Notes: a model not told the origin generated them from the letters alone. A stretch of 64,000 bases of DNA from Novosphingobium sp. PhB57 (GCF_004342985.1 NZ_SMBO01000003.1:248001-312000); one strand, 5' to 3'. Counted from the first letter of the stretch, positions 45,447-53,836 are shown. Translations and numbers: made by a program.

Positions 45447-45926
45447 TCAGGCCAGATTGGCCTTTTCGAGGCCGTAGAGCTTGTCCGCCGAACCGGGCAC
45501 GGCCTGGAACGCTATGGCCAGTCGGTTCCAAGCGTTGATCGTCATCACCGCGAAGTTCAGATCGACGATCTCCTTCTCGGAAAACGCCTCGCGAACCTCG
45601 GCATAGACCGCGTCCGGGACGCCGCCCTCACCCAGTCGGGTCACCGCCTCGGTCCAGGCCAGAGCCGCCCTTTCGCGCGCATTGAACAGCAGCGATTCCC
45701 GCCAGATCGCGACATGATGAACGCGCAGGTCCCGCTCGCCGTGAATTCTGGCTTCCTTGACGTGCATGTCGAGGCAGAACGCGCATCCATTCAACTGCGA
45801 TGCGCGGATGTCGACAAGCGTCAACGTGTTCTGCTCGATCGAGCCGTTCTTCACCGCTGCCGACAGATCCATCATCTTGCGAACGAGTTCGGGAGCCTGC
45901 TTCGCATAATCGATACGCTGGGACAT
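45447..45926 (-). CDS. AhpD-like carboxymuconolactone decarboxylase-family protein
   Basis: 159 residues from ATG 45926 with AAGGA 8 nt upstream; ATG 45935 sits too close to that site. The AhpD active-site motif is NGCAFCLDMHVKEAR (CxxCxxxH), with the following GERDLRVHHVAIWRESLLFNARERAALAWTEAVTRL. Such proteins are thiol-dependent peroxidases or adaptor reductases, not lactone decarboxylases, when CxxCxxxH is kept. It has a 43-bp palindrome directly upstream and faces an Rrf2 gene, suggesting stress-induced control. Confidence 0.9.
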   Translation of the reverse strand: MSQRIDYAKQAPELVRKMMDLSAAVKNGSIEQNTLTLVDIRASQLNGCAFCLDMHVKEARIHGERDLRVHHVAIWRESLLFNARERAALAWTEAVTRLGEGGVPDAVYAEVREAFSEKEIVDLNFAVMTINAWNRLAIAFQAVPGSADKLYGLEKANLA

Positions 45927-45940
45927 TCGCTTCATCCTTG

Positions 45941-45983
45941 GGAATTGCTAATACGGATATTTAATATCCGTATTAGCAATTCC
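45941..45983. promoter_or_regulatory. 43-nt perfect palindrome upstream of the AhpD-like gene
   Basis: Two exactly complementary 21-nt arms (45941-45961 and 45963-45983) flank a single central T. The sequence is AT-rich and begins 15 bp upstream of the AhpD-like ATG. Its core GGATAT-TTA-ATATCC (45955-45969) matches the dyad in the rrf2 promoter in spacing and 11 of 12 half-site bases. Probable Rrf2 operator overlapping the promoter; on RNA it would be a very stable hairpin. Confidence 0.8.
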
Positions 45984-46232
45984 GTCAAGCGCCCTTATCC
46001 TTACAACGGCGTCTCATCCGTGCCGCCGGTGTCGTCGGGCAGTCACGTCGACAGGCCATAAGGCGGCTGTGACCCTTCCGATTCCCTGCACCATCGCCCG
46101 CTTCGAGAACGATCGGTGCCCTCATGCGTTTATCCCCATCACGATGGCAGTCGCCGGACGGGACATTCCACCCTTCGACAGCGCGCCGTCTCCCGAGCCG
46201 CCGGCCGCGGCCTGTCAACCGGAGGGCCTGCC

Positions 46233-47687
46233 ATGACAGCGGTCGCGAACGAGGAAGCCGAGCTCAAGCTGGAATTGGCCCCGGATAGCGCCGATCAGCT
46301 CGAAGCCTCGGGGTTGTTCGCGGGCGAGCCCGCCCTCATCCCGCAACATGCCATCTATTTCGACACCCCCGATCACGACTTGTCCAAGGCCGGGCTATCG
46401 CTGCGCGTGCGTCGCGATGGTTCGAAGCGGGTGCAGACGGTCAAAGCCGACGGCCCCTCGGCCGGCATGTTCATCCGGCCCGAATGGGAGCGTCCCGTTC
46501 CGGATGACGAGCCGATCATCGACCATACCACGCCGATCCCCGCGCTGTTGGGAGACCGCATTGCCTCGCTCTCCCCGGTGTTCACGGTGGACAACGAGCG
46601 CCGCCTCTGGGTTCAGGACGGCATCGAGATCACGCTCGATCGCGGCCATGTCATTGCGGCCGAGCGTGAAACCCCGGTCTGCGAAGTCGAACTGGAACTG
46701 AAGGAAGGCAGCGCCGCCGCGCTCTTCGCCCTGGCGCGCCGGATCGATGCGATAGCTCCCGTTCGCATCGGCGTATCGAGCAAGGCCGAGCGCGGCTATC
46801 GCCTGCTCGGCCCGGCCCCCACCGCGACCAAGGCGCCCCGTGTCGTGCTCGAAACCGAGATGGACGCCGGCAAGGCATTCCAGGCGATTGCAGCGGCTTG
46901 CCTGCGCCATTTCCGGCTCAACGAGCCACTGGTGCTGGATCACCGCGATGGCGCAGCCCTGCACCAGTCCCGCGTCGCCATCCGCCGCCTGCGCTCCGCA
47001 CTGACGCTCTTCAAGACCCTGTTCCCGGACGAGACGCGCCGCCGGTTCAATGGCGAACTGCGCTGGCTGGCCGGGGAACTGGGCAAGGCGCGAGACCTGG
47101 ACGTGCTTGCGGACCAGGCGAGCGAAGGGCCGCTTCTCAACCGCATTACGACGGCGCGGGACGATGCCTATCTGGGGGCCATCGCCGCGCTCGATTCCCG
47201 GCGGGCGCGCATGCTCATGCTCGACCTGTCGGAATGGCTCGTTATCGGGGACTGGCTGACCGACGAGGATCGCCGCGCCTTACGCGAAACCACGGCGCGC
47301 GAATTTGCCGCCAATGCACTCGAACGCTTCCGCCGCAAGGTCAAGAAAGGTGGGCGCCGGCTGGAGAAACTGGACGATCATGCGCGCCATGAAGTGCGCA
47401 AGACCGCCAAGAAGCTGCGCTATGCCACGGACTTCTTCGTGGCGCTTTTCCCCGAGAAGCGTGAGCGCCGCCGCCACAAGCGCTTCGTTTCCGCGCTGGA
47501 GGAACTGCAAGATCGCCTGGGTCTGCTCAACGATCTTGTCGGCGCCCCGGAACTGCTCGACAACCTTGGTCTCGCCGATGCGCCCGAGGCAACTCACCTG
47601 CTGGGCCACGACAAGAAGGCAGACCTTCTGGAAGCCGCCGCAGAGGCTTACGAGACTTTCGTCGATGCAAAACGCTTCTGGCGCTAA
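46233..47687 (+). CDS. CYTH-CHAD domain protein (triphosphate-tunnel metalloenzyme plus CHAD)
   Basis: 484 residues from ATG 46233 with GGAGGG 7 nt upstream; a longer frame from 46116 lacks a ribosome site. The CYTH part (about residues 8-200) starts with the EAELKLEL motif (ExExK) lining the triphosphate tunnel and continues YFDTPDHDLSKAGLSLRVRRDG. The CHAD part (about 230-480) is helical with conserved His/Arg surfaces: DGAALHQSRVAIRRLRSALTLFK and HEVRKTAKKLRYATDFF. Such proteins hydrolyse inorganic triphosphate, and CHAD binds polyphosphate granules. No other polyphosphate gene is adjacent. Confidence 0.93.
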   Translation: MTAVANEEAELKLELAPDSADQLEASGLFAGEPALIPQHAIYFDTPDHDLSKAGLSLRVRRDGSKRVQTVKADGPSAGMFIRPEWERPVPDDEPIIDHTTPIPALLGDRIASLSPVFTVDNERRLWVQDGIEITLDRGHVIAAERETPVCEVELELKEGSAAALFALARRIDAIAPVRIGVSSKAERGYRLLGPAPTATKAPRVVLETEMDAGKAFQAIAAACLRHFRLNEPLVLDHRDGAALHQSRVAIRRLRSALTLFKTLFPDETRRRFNGELRWLAGELGKARDLDVLADQASEGPLLNRITTARDDAYLGAIAALDSRRARMLMLDLSEWLVIGDWLTDEDRRALRETTAREFAANALERFRRKVKKGGRRLEKLDDHARHEVRKTAKKLRYATDFFVALFPEKRERRRHKRFVSALEELQDRLGLLNDLVGAPELLDNLGLADAPEATHLLGHDKKADLLEAAAEAYETFVDAKRFWR

Positions 47688-47701
47688 GCGGCGTCTTTAG
47701 G

Positions 47702-48481
47702 TCAGCAGGGAAGATGGAGACGCGCGAAGTCCCCGTCGGTCGAGCGGCCCAGCATCGCGCGGTAGTCCGCGAAATGCGGCATCGCGTCCGTGACGAGGCC
47801 CAGCGGCGGATCCTCTCCCTCCAGCAACTTGCGCAAGGCGAGTGGTGCGGCGGCGGGTACGAGCTGCGACCCGCTGCCCACTTCCAGCGTTGTCAGTATC
47901 CCGAAGAGCTGACCATCGATCGTGGGCCGCGACAGGATGGCCAGGCGGTACTGGCCCTGCTCGTTCGTCACCAGATAGATATGTCCGGACAGGTTCGGCA
48001 TCGAGACATGGCCGGCCTGCTCGAACCGGGAATCCGAACGGCCTGATTCCGCAAAGCCGAGGCAGGCCTTTTCCGGCACCCAGCGCACGGTAGTGAGATA
48101 GGCGAAAAGGCCGCCCGGCGTGCCGAAACTCGGCCTGATCGTCAGATAGCGACCTTCGAGCCAGGCAACGGCCGAGCGGGCATAGGCCCCCATGGACTCC
48201 GGCGCCACGTCGCCCAGGACCGGCGCCGCGGGAGGCGCAGGACGGCCCGCGCGCAAGTCGACACCCAGCGCCTCCTCGATGCGCAGCAGCGTTGCCAGCG
48301 TGAAGGAGCGCTTGCCTGCCAGCGCCTTTTCCAGAGTGGACAGGCTGATGCGCGCCATGTCCGCCAGCGCCTGACGCGAAATGCGGCGGCGGGCGATCTC
48401 CTCGCGCACGAGGCGAGCGGTCTCGGCGCCCTCGGCCGAAAGCGGTGAGGAATCGGCGGGCTCTGTTTCGGTCACTGTCAT
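47702..48481 (-). CDS. XRE-family regulator with C-terminal sensor domain, divergent from the sortase locus
   Basis: 259 residues from ATG 48481; a non-ATG start further upstream would run into the repeat region. The helix-turn-helix is near residues 30-80 (RRRISRQALADMARISLSTLEKALAGKRSFTLATLLRIEEALG). The remaining ~170 residues form a beta-rich domain, with GGLFAYLTTVRWVPEKACLGFAESGR, MPNLSGHIYLVTNEQGQYRLAIL and IDGQLFGILTTLEVGSGSQLVPA. I do not recognise a named family for it, but it looks like a ligand-sensing module. It is divergent from the sortase substrate gene across 181 bp rich in CCGCAC repeats, so it is the likely local regulator. Confidence 0.85.
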   Translation of the reverse strand: MTVTETEPADSSPLSAEGAETARLVREEIARRRISRQALADMARISLSTLEKALAGKRSFTLATLLRIEEALGVDLRAGRPAPPAAPVLGDVAPESMGAYARSAVAWLEGRYLTIRPSFGTPGGLFAYLTTVRWVPEKACLGFAESGRSDSRFEQAGHVSMPNLSGHIYLVTNEQGQYRLAILSRPTIDGQLFGILTTLEVGSGSQLVPAAAPLALRKLLEGEDPPLGLVTDAMPHFADYRAMLGRSTDGDFARLHLPC

Positions 48482-48494
48482 CGTGCGTCTCTTT

Positions 48495-48571
48495 CCGCAC
48501 AAACCCGCACATGTCGTCAATCATTTCGTGCGCGTTCCGCTTTCCCGCACGTGCGTTCCGCATTTCCGCAC
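48495..48571. promoter_or_regulatory. Phased CCGCAC direct repeats in the XRE/sortase divergent promoter
   Basis: CCGCAC occurs at 48495-48500, 48505-48510, 48545-48550 and 48566-48571. The offsets of 10, 40 and 21 bp put all four on nearly the same face of the helix. Most are preceded by TTTCC, TTCC or ACC. CCGCTT and CCGCAT variants lie between them. Likely binding array for the adjacent XRE protein. Confidence 0.6.
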
Positions 48572-48662
48572 ATCTCGTGCCGGAACCGGCCGAAACTGCT
48601 CGTGGCTGTGCGGCATGGCATGCGCATAGACGAAGGGCTCCCCTAGCAGATGGAGCCCCGCC

Positions 48663-50879
48663 ATGCCGCAGTCCCCCGCCCCTCGTCCTCTCGGTTCCAG
48701 CCATTCCGGCCCCGGCATTCTGGCCATCCGCCGCGCCCTGGTCCCGGCAATCGTCCTGGCGCTCGGCGCCCCGCTTGCCGTGGCGATCCATTCGACGGCC
48801 GCCGTGGCCGACGAAACCGCGGTCGACGATGCCGCTCCGGATGACGGCCCCGCCGCCGGCACGCTCATGCTGCGCGGACAAGGCGTGGCGAAAAGCCTTC
48901 CGGCGGTCCGCCTCGGCACCGACATGGACGTCACCGTGACCGGACAGGTTGCCCGCGTGCGCGTAACCCAGGCCTTCCGCAACACCTCGGACAAGTGGAT
49001 GGAGGCCAGCTATCTCTACCCCCTGCCCCAGGACGGCGCGGTGGACTCGCTGAAGATGGTGGTCGGCCAACGCGTGATCGTCGGCCACATCGAACCGCGC
49101 GCGAAAGCCCGCGAGACTTATGAGGCCGCCAAGGCCAGTGGCCGCAAGGCCGGTCTCGTCGAGCAGCAGCGCCCCAACATGTTCAGCACGATGGTCGCCA
49201 ATGTCGCCCCCGGCGAGACCGTGCTGATCGCGATCGAATATCAGGCACCGGTCAGCCAGGCGAACGGCACGTTCTCGCTGCGCCTGCCGCTGGTCGTGGG
49301 GCCCCGCTATACGCCGCCGCTTACCTTGGGCTCGGCCGCGGCTGTCGAGGACGCCGATGCCGTGACCGCCGCGCCGGTTCTGGATCCCGCGCTTGGCGCC
49401 AGACTGGGCGGCAGACGGGGCGAAGGACTCAATCCCACCTCGATCTCGGTCCATCTCGCGCCCGGCTTCGAGGTTGCCAACCTGATCAGTCGCTATCATC
49501 GGATCAACGTAGCCGGGGCCACCGACAACCGCACCGTGACCCTTGCCGACACCACCGTTCCCGCCAACCGCGATTTCGTGCTCGACTGGCGCTCCGCTTC
49601 GGCCGACCCCGCGCTCGGCCTGTTCGCCCAGCATACGGACAAGGGCGACTACGTCATGGCCGCAATCACGCCGCCGGCCAATCTCGACGGCCTTCCCCGC
49701 CCCCCGCGCGAGATGGTCTTCGTGATCGACAACAGCGGCTCGATGGGCGGCGATTCCATGGAGGAGGCCAAGGCCAGCCTCATCCATGCGCTCGGCACCT
49801 TGCGCCCGCAGGACCACTTCAACGTGATCCGCTTCGACGACACGATGACGCGCCTGTTCGAGCACAGCGTGTCCGCCACCTCGGACCAGGTCGCGCTCGC
49901 CACCCGCTTCGCGGAATCGCTCCAGGCCCAAGGCGGCACCGAGATGCTCCCCGCGCTCAAGGCCGCGCTGGACGATGCCGGGACCGGGGGCGGCACCAGT
50001 CCCGAGGTGCTGCGCCAGATCGTGTTCCTCACGGACGGCGAGATTTCCAACGAACGCGAGATGATGGCCGCGATCGGGGACGACGGGGGCCGCAGCCACG
50101 TCTTCATGGTCGGCATCGGCTCCGCACCGAACGACTTCCTGATGGAGCGCATGTCGACCATCGGCGGCGGGGTCTATACCCATGTCGGCGCGCCCGGCGA
50201 AGTGGCTGCCAAGATGACGCCGCTACTCGATGTGCTCAGCCATCCGGCGGTGCGCGATCTCTCGGTGCGGGTCGAAGGCGGATCGCTGGATCTCACCCCC
50301 TCGCGCCTGCCGGACGTCTACGCCGGACGGCCGCTGGTGCTCGTCGGCCGCAGCGACAAGCTTTCCGGAACGCTCACCGTCTCCGGCAACATCGGCGGCA
50401 AGCCCTGGGTGCAGCGGGTGGATCTCTCGGCTGCTTTGCCCAGCCCCGCCATCGAGAAGCTCTGGGCCCATCGCCGCATCACCGATGTCGAGGCCGACCG
50501 CGCCCTCGGCAAGCTGGAGGACGACCGCGCCGATGCCGAGATCGAAAGGATCGGCATGGAGCACGCGATCGTCACGCGCCAGACCAGCCTGGTCGCCGTC
50601 GACGAGACGCCTGCGCGGCCTGCCGGTGCCCGCCTGACGCGCGAGGAACTGCCCATCAACCTGCCGGCCGGCTGGGACTTCGAAGCCCTCTTCGGCCAGG
50701 ACGCGGTGCAGGCAGCGCCCGGACAGGAAGGAACCGGCAGTCTCGCCGCCATGCAGGCCCAGGCCCTGGAACTGCCGCAGACCGCGACCGGCTGCCTCGG
50801 CCTGATCGGCAAGGGGCTGGCGCTGCTGCTGGCGGGTATGACCGGCTTCGCCCTGCTCCTGCGCCGGAGGGCGGCATGA
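48663..50879 (+). CDS. Sortase-target protein with VIT and VWA domains and C-terminal LPQTA signal
   Basis: 738 residues; GGAG lies 8 nt before ATG 48663. Order: signal segment (AIRRALVPAIVLALGAPLAVA), VIT domain (VTQAFRNTSDKWMEASYLYPLPQDGAVDSLKMVVGQRVIVGHIEPRAKARETYEAA, about 90-215), VWA domain (about 350-530) with intact metal site DNSGSMGG and FLTDGE, then a beta domain. The end is a sorting signal: LPQTA at about residue 704, a hydrophobic helix, and RRRAA. This is the layout of marine proteobacterial sortase target proteins. The VWA fold suggests adhesion or matrix binding. The sortase gene follows with a 4-bp ATGA overlap. Confidence 0.93.
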   Translation: MPQSPAPRPLGSSHSGPGILAIRRALVPAIVLALGAPLAVAIHSTAAVADETAVDDAAPDDGPAAGTLMLRGQGVAKSLPAVRLGTDMDVTVTGQVARVRVTQAFRNTSDKWMEASYLYPLPQDGAVDSLKMVVGQRVIVGHIEPRAKARETYEAAKASGRKAGLVEQQRPNMFSTMVANVAPGETVLIAIEYQAPVSQANGTFSLRLPLVVGPRYTPPLTLGSAAAVEDADAVTAAPVLDPALGARLGGRRGEGLNPTSISVHLAPGFEVANLISRYHRINVAGATDNRTVTLADTTVPANRDFVLDWRSASADPALGLFAQHTDKGDYVMAAITPPANLDGLPRPPREMVFVIDNSGSMGGDSMEEAKASLIHALGTLRPQDHFNVIRFDDTMTRLFEHSVSATSDQVALATRFAESLQAQGGTEMLPALKAALDDAGTGGGTSPEVLRQIVFLTDGEISNEREMMAAIGDDGGRSHVFMVGIGSAPNDFLMERMSTIGGGVYTHVGAPGEVAAKMTPLLDVLSHPAVRDLSVRVEGGSLDLTPSRLPDVYAGRPLVLVGRSDKLSGTLTVSGNIGGKPWVQRVDLSAALPSPAIEKLWAHRRITDVEADRALGKLEDDRADAEIERIGMEHAIVTRQTSLVAVDETPARPAGARLTREELPINLPAGWDFEALFGQDAVQAAPGQEGTGSLAAMQAQALELPQTATGCLGLIGKGLALLLAGMTGFALLLRRRAA

Positions 50880-51508
50880 ACGTCGCAATCCTGCGAACGG
50901 CGCCCCTCTGGTCCAACCGTTTGAAGGAGGTCGCGCGGGGACGCGGCCTCCTGGTCATCCTCCTGCTCGGGCTGTGCCTGACCGGCCTGGCGCAGATCGC
51001 ATGCGGGCTCTACATCCCCGCCAAAGCCGCAGTGGCCCAGGTCCTGCTGGACCGCGCCTTCGACCGCAGTCGCGTCGATCACGCCCCGCGCAAGCCTTGG
51101 CCCTGGGCCGACATGACCCCCACGGCCCGGCTGGTGGTTCCCGGCCTTGGCATCTCAAGGATCGTGCTGGACAGCGGATCGGGCCAGGCTCTGGCTTTCG
51201 GCCCGACGCTGCTGCCGGGTGGAGCGGCCTTGGGACAGGCTGGAACCGCCGTGGTCGCCGCCCATCGCGACACCCATTTCCGGTTTCTGCGCGATATGAA
51301 GAAAGGCGATCTCATCTTCGTCCAGACCCGCGAAGGCCTGGAACGGCGCTACCGCGTCACCGGTGCCGAAGTGGTGCGATGGGACGGCTACGCCGTGGCC
51401 GATGCGCCGCTCGGCGAAAGGCTGGATCTGGTGACCTGTTTTCCCTTCGACGCGATCCGGAGCGGCCCGTGGCGCTACGTCGTCCATGCCGAAGCGGTCA
51501 GCCGGTGA
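50876..51508 (+). CDS. Class GN (proteobacterial) sortase
   Basis: 210 residues. Its ATG overlaps the stop of the substrate gene as ATGA, so the two are translationally coupled. An N-terminal membrane anchor (LLVILLLGLCLTGLAQIACGLYIP) is followed by the sortase barrel. The catalytic triad is readable: His in VVAAHRDTHFRFL, Cys in LDLVTCFPFD, and Arg in SGPWRYVVHAE. Sortases cut the LPxT-type signal and join the protein to an amine. Gram-negative class GN members are paired one-to-one with a VIT/VWA target, as here. What amine serves as acceptor is not known to me. Confidence 0.94.
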   Translation: MNVAILRTAPLWSNRLKEVARGRGLLVILLLGLCLTGLAQIACGLYIPAKAAVAQVLLDRAFDRSRVDHAPRKPWPWADMTPTARLVVPGLGISRIVLDSGSGQALAFGPTLLPGGAALGQAGTAVVAAHRDTHFRFLRDMKKGDLIFVQTREGLERRYRVTGAEVVRWDGYAVADAPLGERLDLVTCFPFDAIRSGPWRYVVHAEAVSR

Positions 51509-51523
51509 ACCGCACCGCAGATG

Positions 51524-51566
51524 AAAAGCCTCGCCGGCCGGCCCCATGAACCGGGACCGGCGAGGC
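51524..51566 (-). terminator. Terminator of the third TonB-dependent receptor gene
   Basis: GCCTCGCCGG (51528-51537) pairs with CCGGCGAGGC (51557-51566), with extra CCGG pairing possible in the loop. Read leftward, a four-U tract follows (51524-51527). It starts 8 nt beyond the receptor stop. Confidence 0.75.
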
Positions 51567-51573
51567 CGTTACA

Positions 51574-53763
51574 TCAGAAGTGGAACTTCACTTCGCCGCC
51601 GATGATGCGCGGCTCGTTGACCATGCTGGTCAGGTTGTTGAAGTCGATGGCGCCGACGATCCGGATCTGGTTGGTGATGTTGCGCGCGAAAGCGGCCACT
51701 TCGATGCCCATGGCATTGTCACGCCAGCCTGCACGCAGGCCGCCTTCCAGCGATGCCTTGCCGGTGAATTCCACCGAATCGTAGAGGAACAGGTTGACCG
51801 AGCTGCGGTAGGCCCAGTCGGTATAGGCGAAGACTTCCTGGTTCTCGCTGATCGGCACCGTGTAGCTGGCCGTCCAGTTGGCGATCCAGCGCGGCGCCTG
51901 CGGCAGGCGGTTGCCGTCGATCGAGACGAGCGAGGTGCCCGCCACGACCGGATCGAGCACGGTGCAGCCGCCCGAGCAGGGCTCGACCCTCAGGTCCGAG
52001 TCCTTGAGCTTGGTGAAGTTGTAGCTGCCACCTGCGGTCAGGGAGAGGCCCTCCACCGGCGTGATCGCCATTTCGCCCTCTACGCCCCAGCCGATCGCCT
52101 TCTTCGCGTTGATCAGCGTGGTCGTGTTGGACGCGCCGCCCACGGCGGTGAGCTGGATATTGCGCGTGTTCATGTAGAACACGTCCGCCGAGTAGCTGAC
52201 CAGTCCGCGCTCTTCGCCCTTGAAGCCGACTTCGAACGAGGTCGTGGTCTGCGGCTTGGCTTCCGAGGCGACACCCGAGACAGCGTCGTTCTTCAGCGAA
52301 GCGCCCAGGTAGCCCGAAGCGGCGCGGGCGTAGAGCGAGTGGTCCGGGTCCAGCTTGTAAGTGGCGCTGCCATCCCAGGAAACCTTCGAGCCCTTGGCCC
52401 GGCCTTCGGAAAGCAGCACGCCATCGGCGGCGTTGAGGTTGCCGTACTTGCGGTCGTGCGACCAGCGCAGGCCGCCGCGCAGGATGAGGGATTCCACCGG
52501 AGTATATTCGACCGAGCCGAACACCGCGTAAGTCTCGTTGTCGAGATGGCTGGTGTTGCCGTTGGTCTGGACGTTGGTGGTGCTCCAGCTCAGCGCCTCG
52601 GTGTCGAGGTTCTGGTTGAAGTAGTAGGCGCCGGCCTGGAAGCTGACGTCGCCGAACTTTTCCGAGGCAAAGCGCAGTTCCTGCGTGAATTCGCGCGGCT
52701 TGGCCTTGCTGCCGCTCTCGACCGAGAAGGGCACGGCGGCGGGATAGCTGCCGTCCACGTCACCGCGCGAGAAGACCTTCACCTTTTCCCAGCCGGTCAC
52801 CGAGAACAGGGTGCCCAGGCCGTCGAAATCGTAGCTGGCCTGGACGTTGCTGCCCCAGCCGTCGAGGCGCTGGGGGTTGGAACCGTTCTGCGCGGTGTGC
52901 TCGACGTCGAAGCCGTCCACGAAGTCGTTGGTGCCGGGCTTGATGGTGTTGCCGCGGAACACGCGGGCCGAACCGCGCAAGTGGCGGCCATGGAGGTTCA
53001 CCAGGACGTTGAGCGGGCCGTTGTCGTATTCCAGCAGGGCACGGCCGGCGAGATCGTCGTAACCGTCGAAGCGGCGCTCGTTGATCGTCTCGGCGTAGTC
53101 GTTCTTCACCCAGTCGTCGCGGTGCTGCAGGTTGCCGGCAACGCGGAAGCGCAGGGTTTCGGTGATCGGGCCGCTCAGCGCGAGTTCGCTGTTGATCGTG
53201 TTGTAGGTGCCCCAGGAAACACTGCCGTGGCCGGTGTAATGGTCCGTCGGGCGGGCCGAGGTCAGCTTGATCACGCCGGCCGGGGTGTTGCGGCCGAACA
53301 GGGTACCCTGCGGGCCCTTGAGCACTTCGATGTTCTCAAGGTCGAAGGCCGGGAAAGCCTTCAGGAACGGGCTTTCAAGCGCGATGTTGTCGTATACGAC
53401 CGAGACCGGCTGGGCCGCGTCCGACGAGAAGTCGGTATTGCCCAGGCCGCGGATGTAGAAGCGCGGGAAAGTACGGCCGAACGACGATTCCGCCAGGAGG
53501 CTAGGCACGCGGCCGGACAGGAAGCGGATATCCTGGCCGCTGGAATTGATGGCGGCGAGCTTGTCTCCGCTCAGCGACGATACGGCGATCGGCACGTCGA
53601 CAGCGCGTTCTTCGCGGCGGGTCGCGGTGACCACGATATCGGTGCTGCTGGCGCCTTCGCTGGCAGGCGAGGCGATGCTCTGCGCCTGCGCTGCGGCCGG
53701 CACGGTGCAAGCAAGAGCGATGAGCGAAACGGCGGCACGATGGCGGAATCGACGCTGAGTCAT
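51574..53763 (-). CDS. TonB-dependent receptor of unknown ligand
   Basis: 729 residues. The signal peptide ends VPAAAQAQ and is followed by the TonB box region DIVVTATRREERAVDVPIAVSSLSG. The plug carries RFYIRGLGNTDFSSDAAQPVSVVYDNIALES and NIEVLKGPQGTLFGRNTPAGVIKLTSARP. The barrel contains one disulfide-prone loop (EPCSGGCTV) and ends in aromatic F (IGGEVKFHF). It belongs to the large iron-complex/nutrient receptor subgroup of sphingomonads. No transporter or enzyme gene is adjacent to suggest the ligand. It sits between the sortase operon and the EPS locus and has an 18-bp palindrome upstream. Confidence 0.92.
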   Translation of the reverse strand: MTQRRFRHRAAVSLIALACTVPAAAQAQSIASPASEGASSTDIVVTATRREERAVDVPIAVSSLSGDKLAAINSSGQDIRFLSGRVPSLLAESSFGRTFPRFYIRGLGNTDFSSDAAQPVSVVYDNIALESPFLKAFPAFDLENIEVLKGPQGTLFGRNTPAGVIKLTSARPTDHYTGHGSVSWGTYNTINSELALSGPITETLRFRVAGNLQHRDDWVKNDYAETINERRFDGYDDLAGRALLEYDNGPLNVLVNLHGRHLRGSARVFRGNTIKPGTNDFVDGFDVEHTAQNGSNPQRLDGWGSNVQASYDFDGLGTLFSVTGWEKVKVFSRGDVDGSYPAAVPFSVESGSKAKPREFTQELRFASEKFGDVSFQAGAYYFNQNLDTEALSWSTTNVQTNGNTSHLDNETYAVFGSVEYTPVESLILRGGLRWSHDRKYGNLNAADGVLLSEGRAKGSKVSWDGSATYKLDPDHSLYARAASGYLGASLKNDAVSGVASEAKPQTTTSFEVGFKGEERGLVSYSADVFYMNTRNIQLTAVGGASNTTTLINAKKAIGWGVEGEMAITPVEGLSLTAGGSYNFTKLKDSDLRVEPCSGGCTVLDPVVAGTSLVSIDGNRLPQAPRWIANWTASYTVPISENQEVFAYTDWAYRSSVNLFLYDSVEFTGKASLEGGLRAGWRDNAMGIEVAAFARNITNQIRIVGAIDFNNLTSMVNEPRIIGGEVKFHF

Positions 53764-53818
53764 GTTTTTATGAAACCCTGATTACCCTGAGACCTTGTTT
53801 GTCGCGCGGAGTAGGGAC

Positions 53819-53836
53819 TTGCGGGTGCACTCGCAA
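53819..53836 (-). promoter_or_regulatory. 18-bp palindrome upstream of the third TonB receptor
   Basis: TTGCGGGTGCACTCGCAA is self-complementary at 8 of 9 pairs (one G/T mismatch) and lies 56 bp upstream of the receptor ATG. TTGCG/CGCAA-armed palindromes are the common shape of LacI/GalR-type operators. No such regulator is encoded nearby. Confidence 0.45.

Noticed and set aside
47697-50183. An 828-codon minus-strand open frame across the sortase-substrate gene
   Set aside because: It runs opposite clear VIT/VWA coding sequence and through the XRE gene in another frame; composition is typical of a shadow frame.
51580-53781. A 733-codon plus-strand open frame opposite the third TonB receptor
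   Set aside because: Shadow of the receptor on the other strand, without any family motif.
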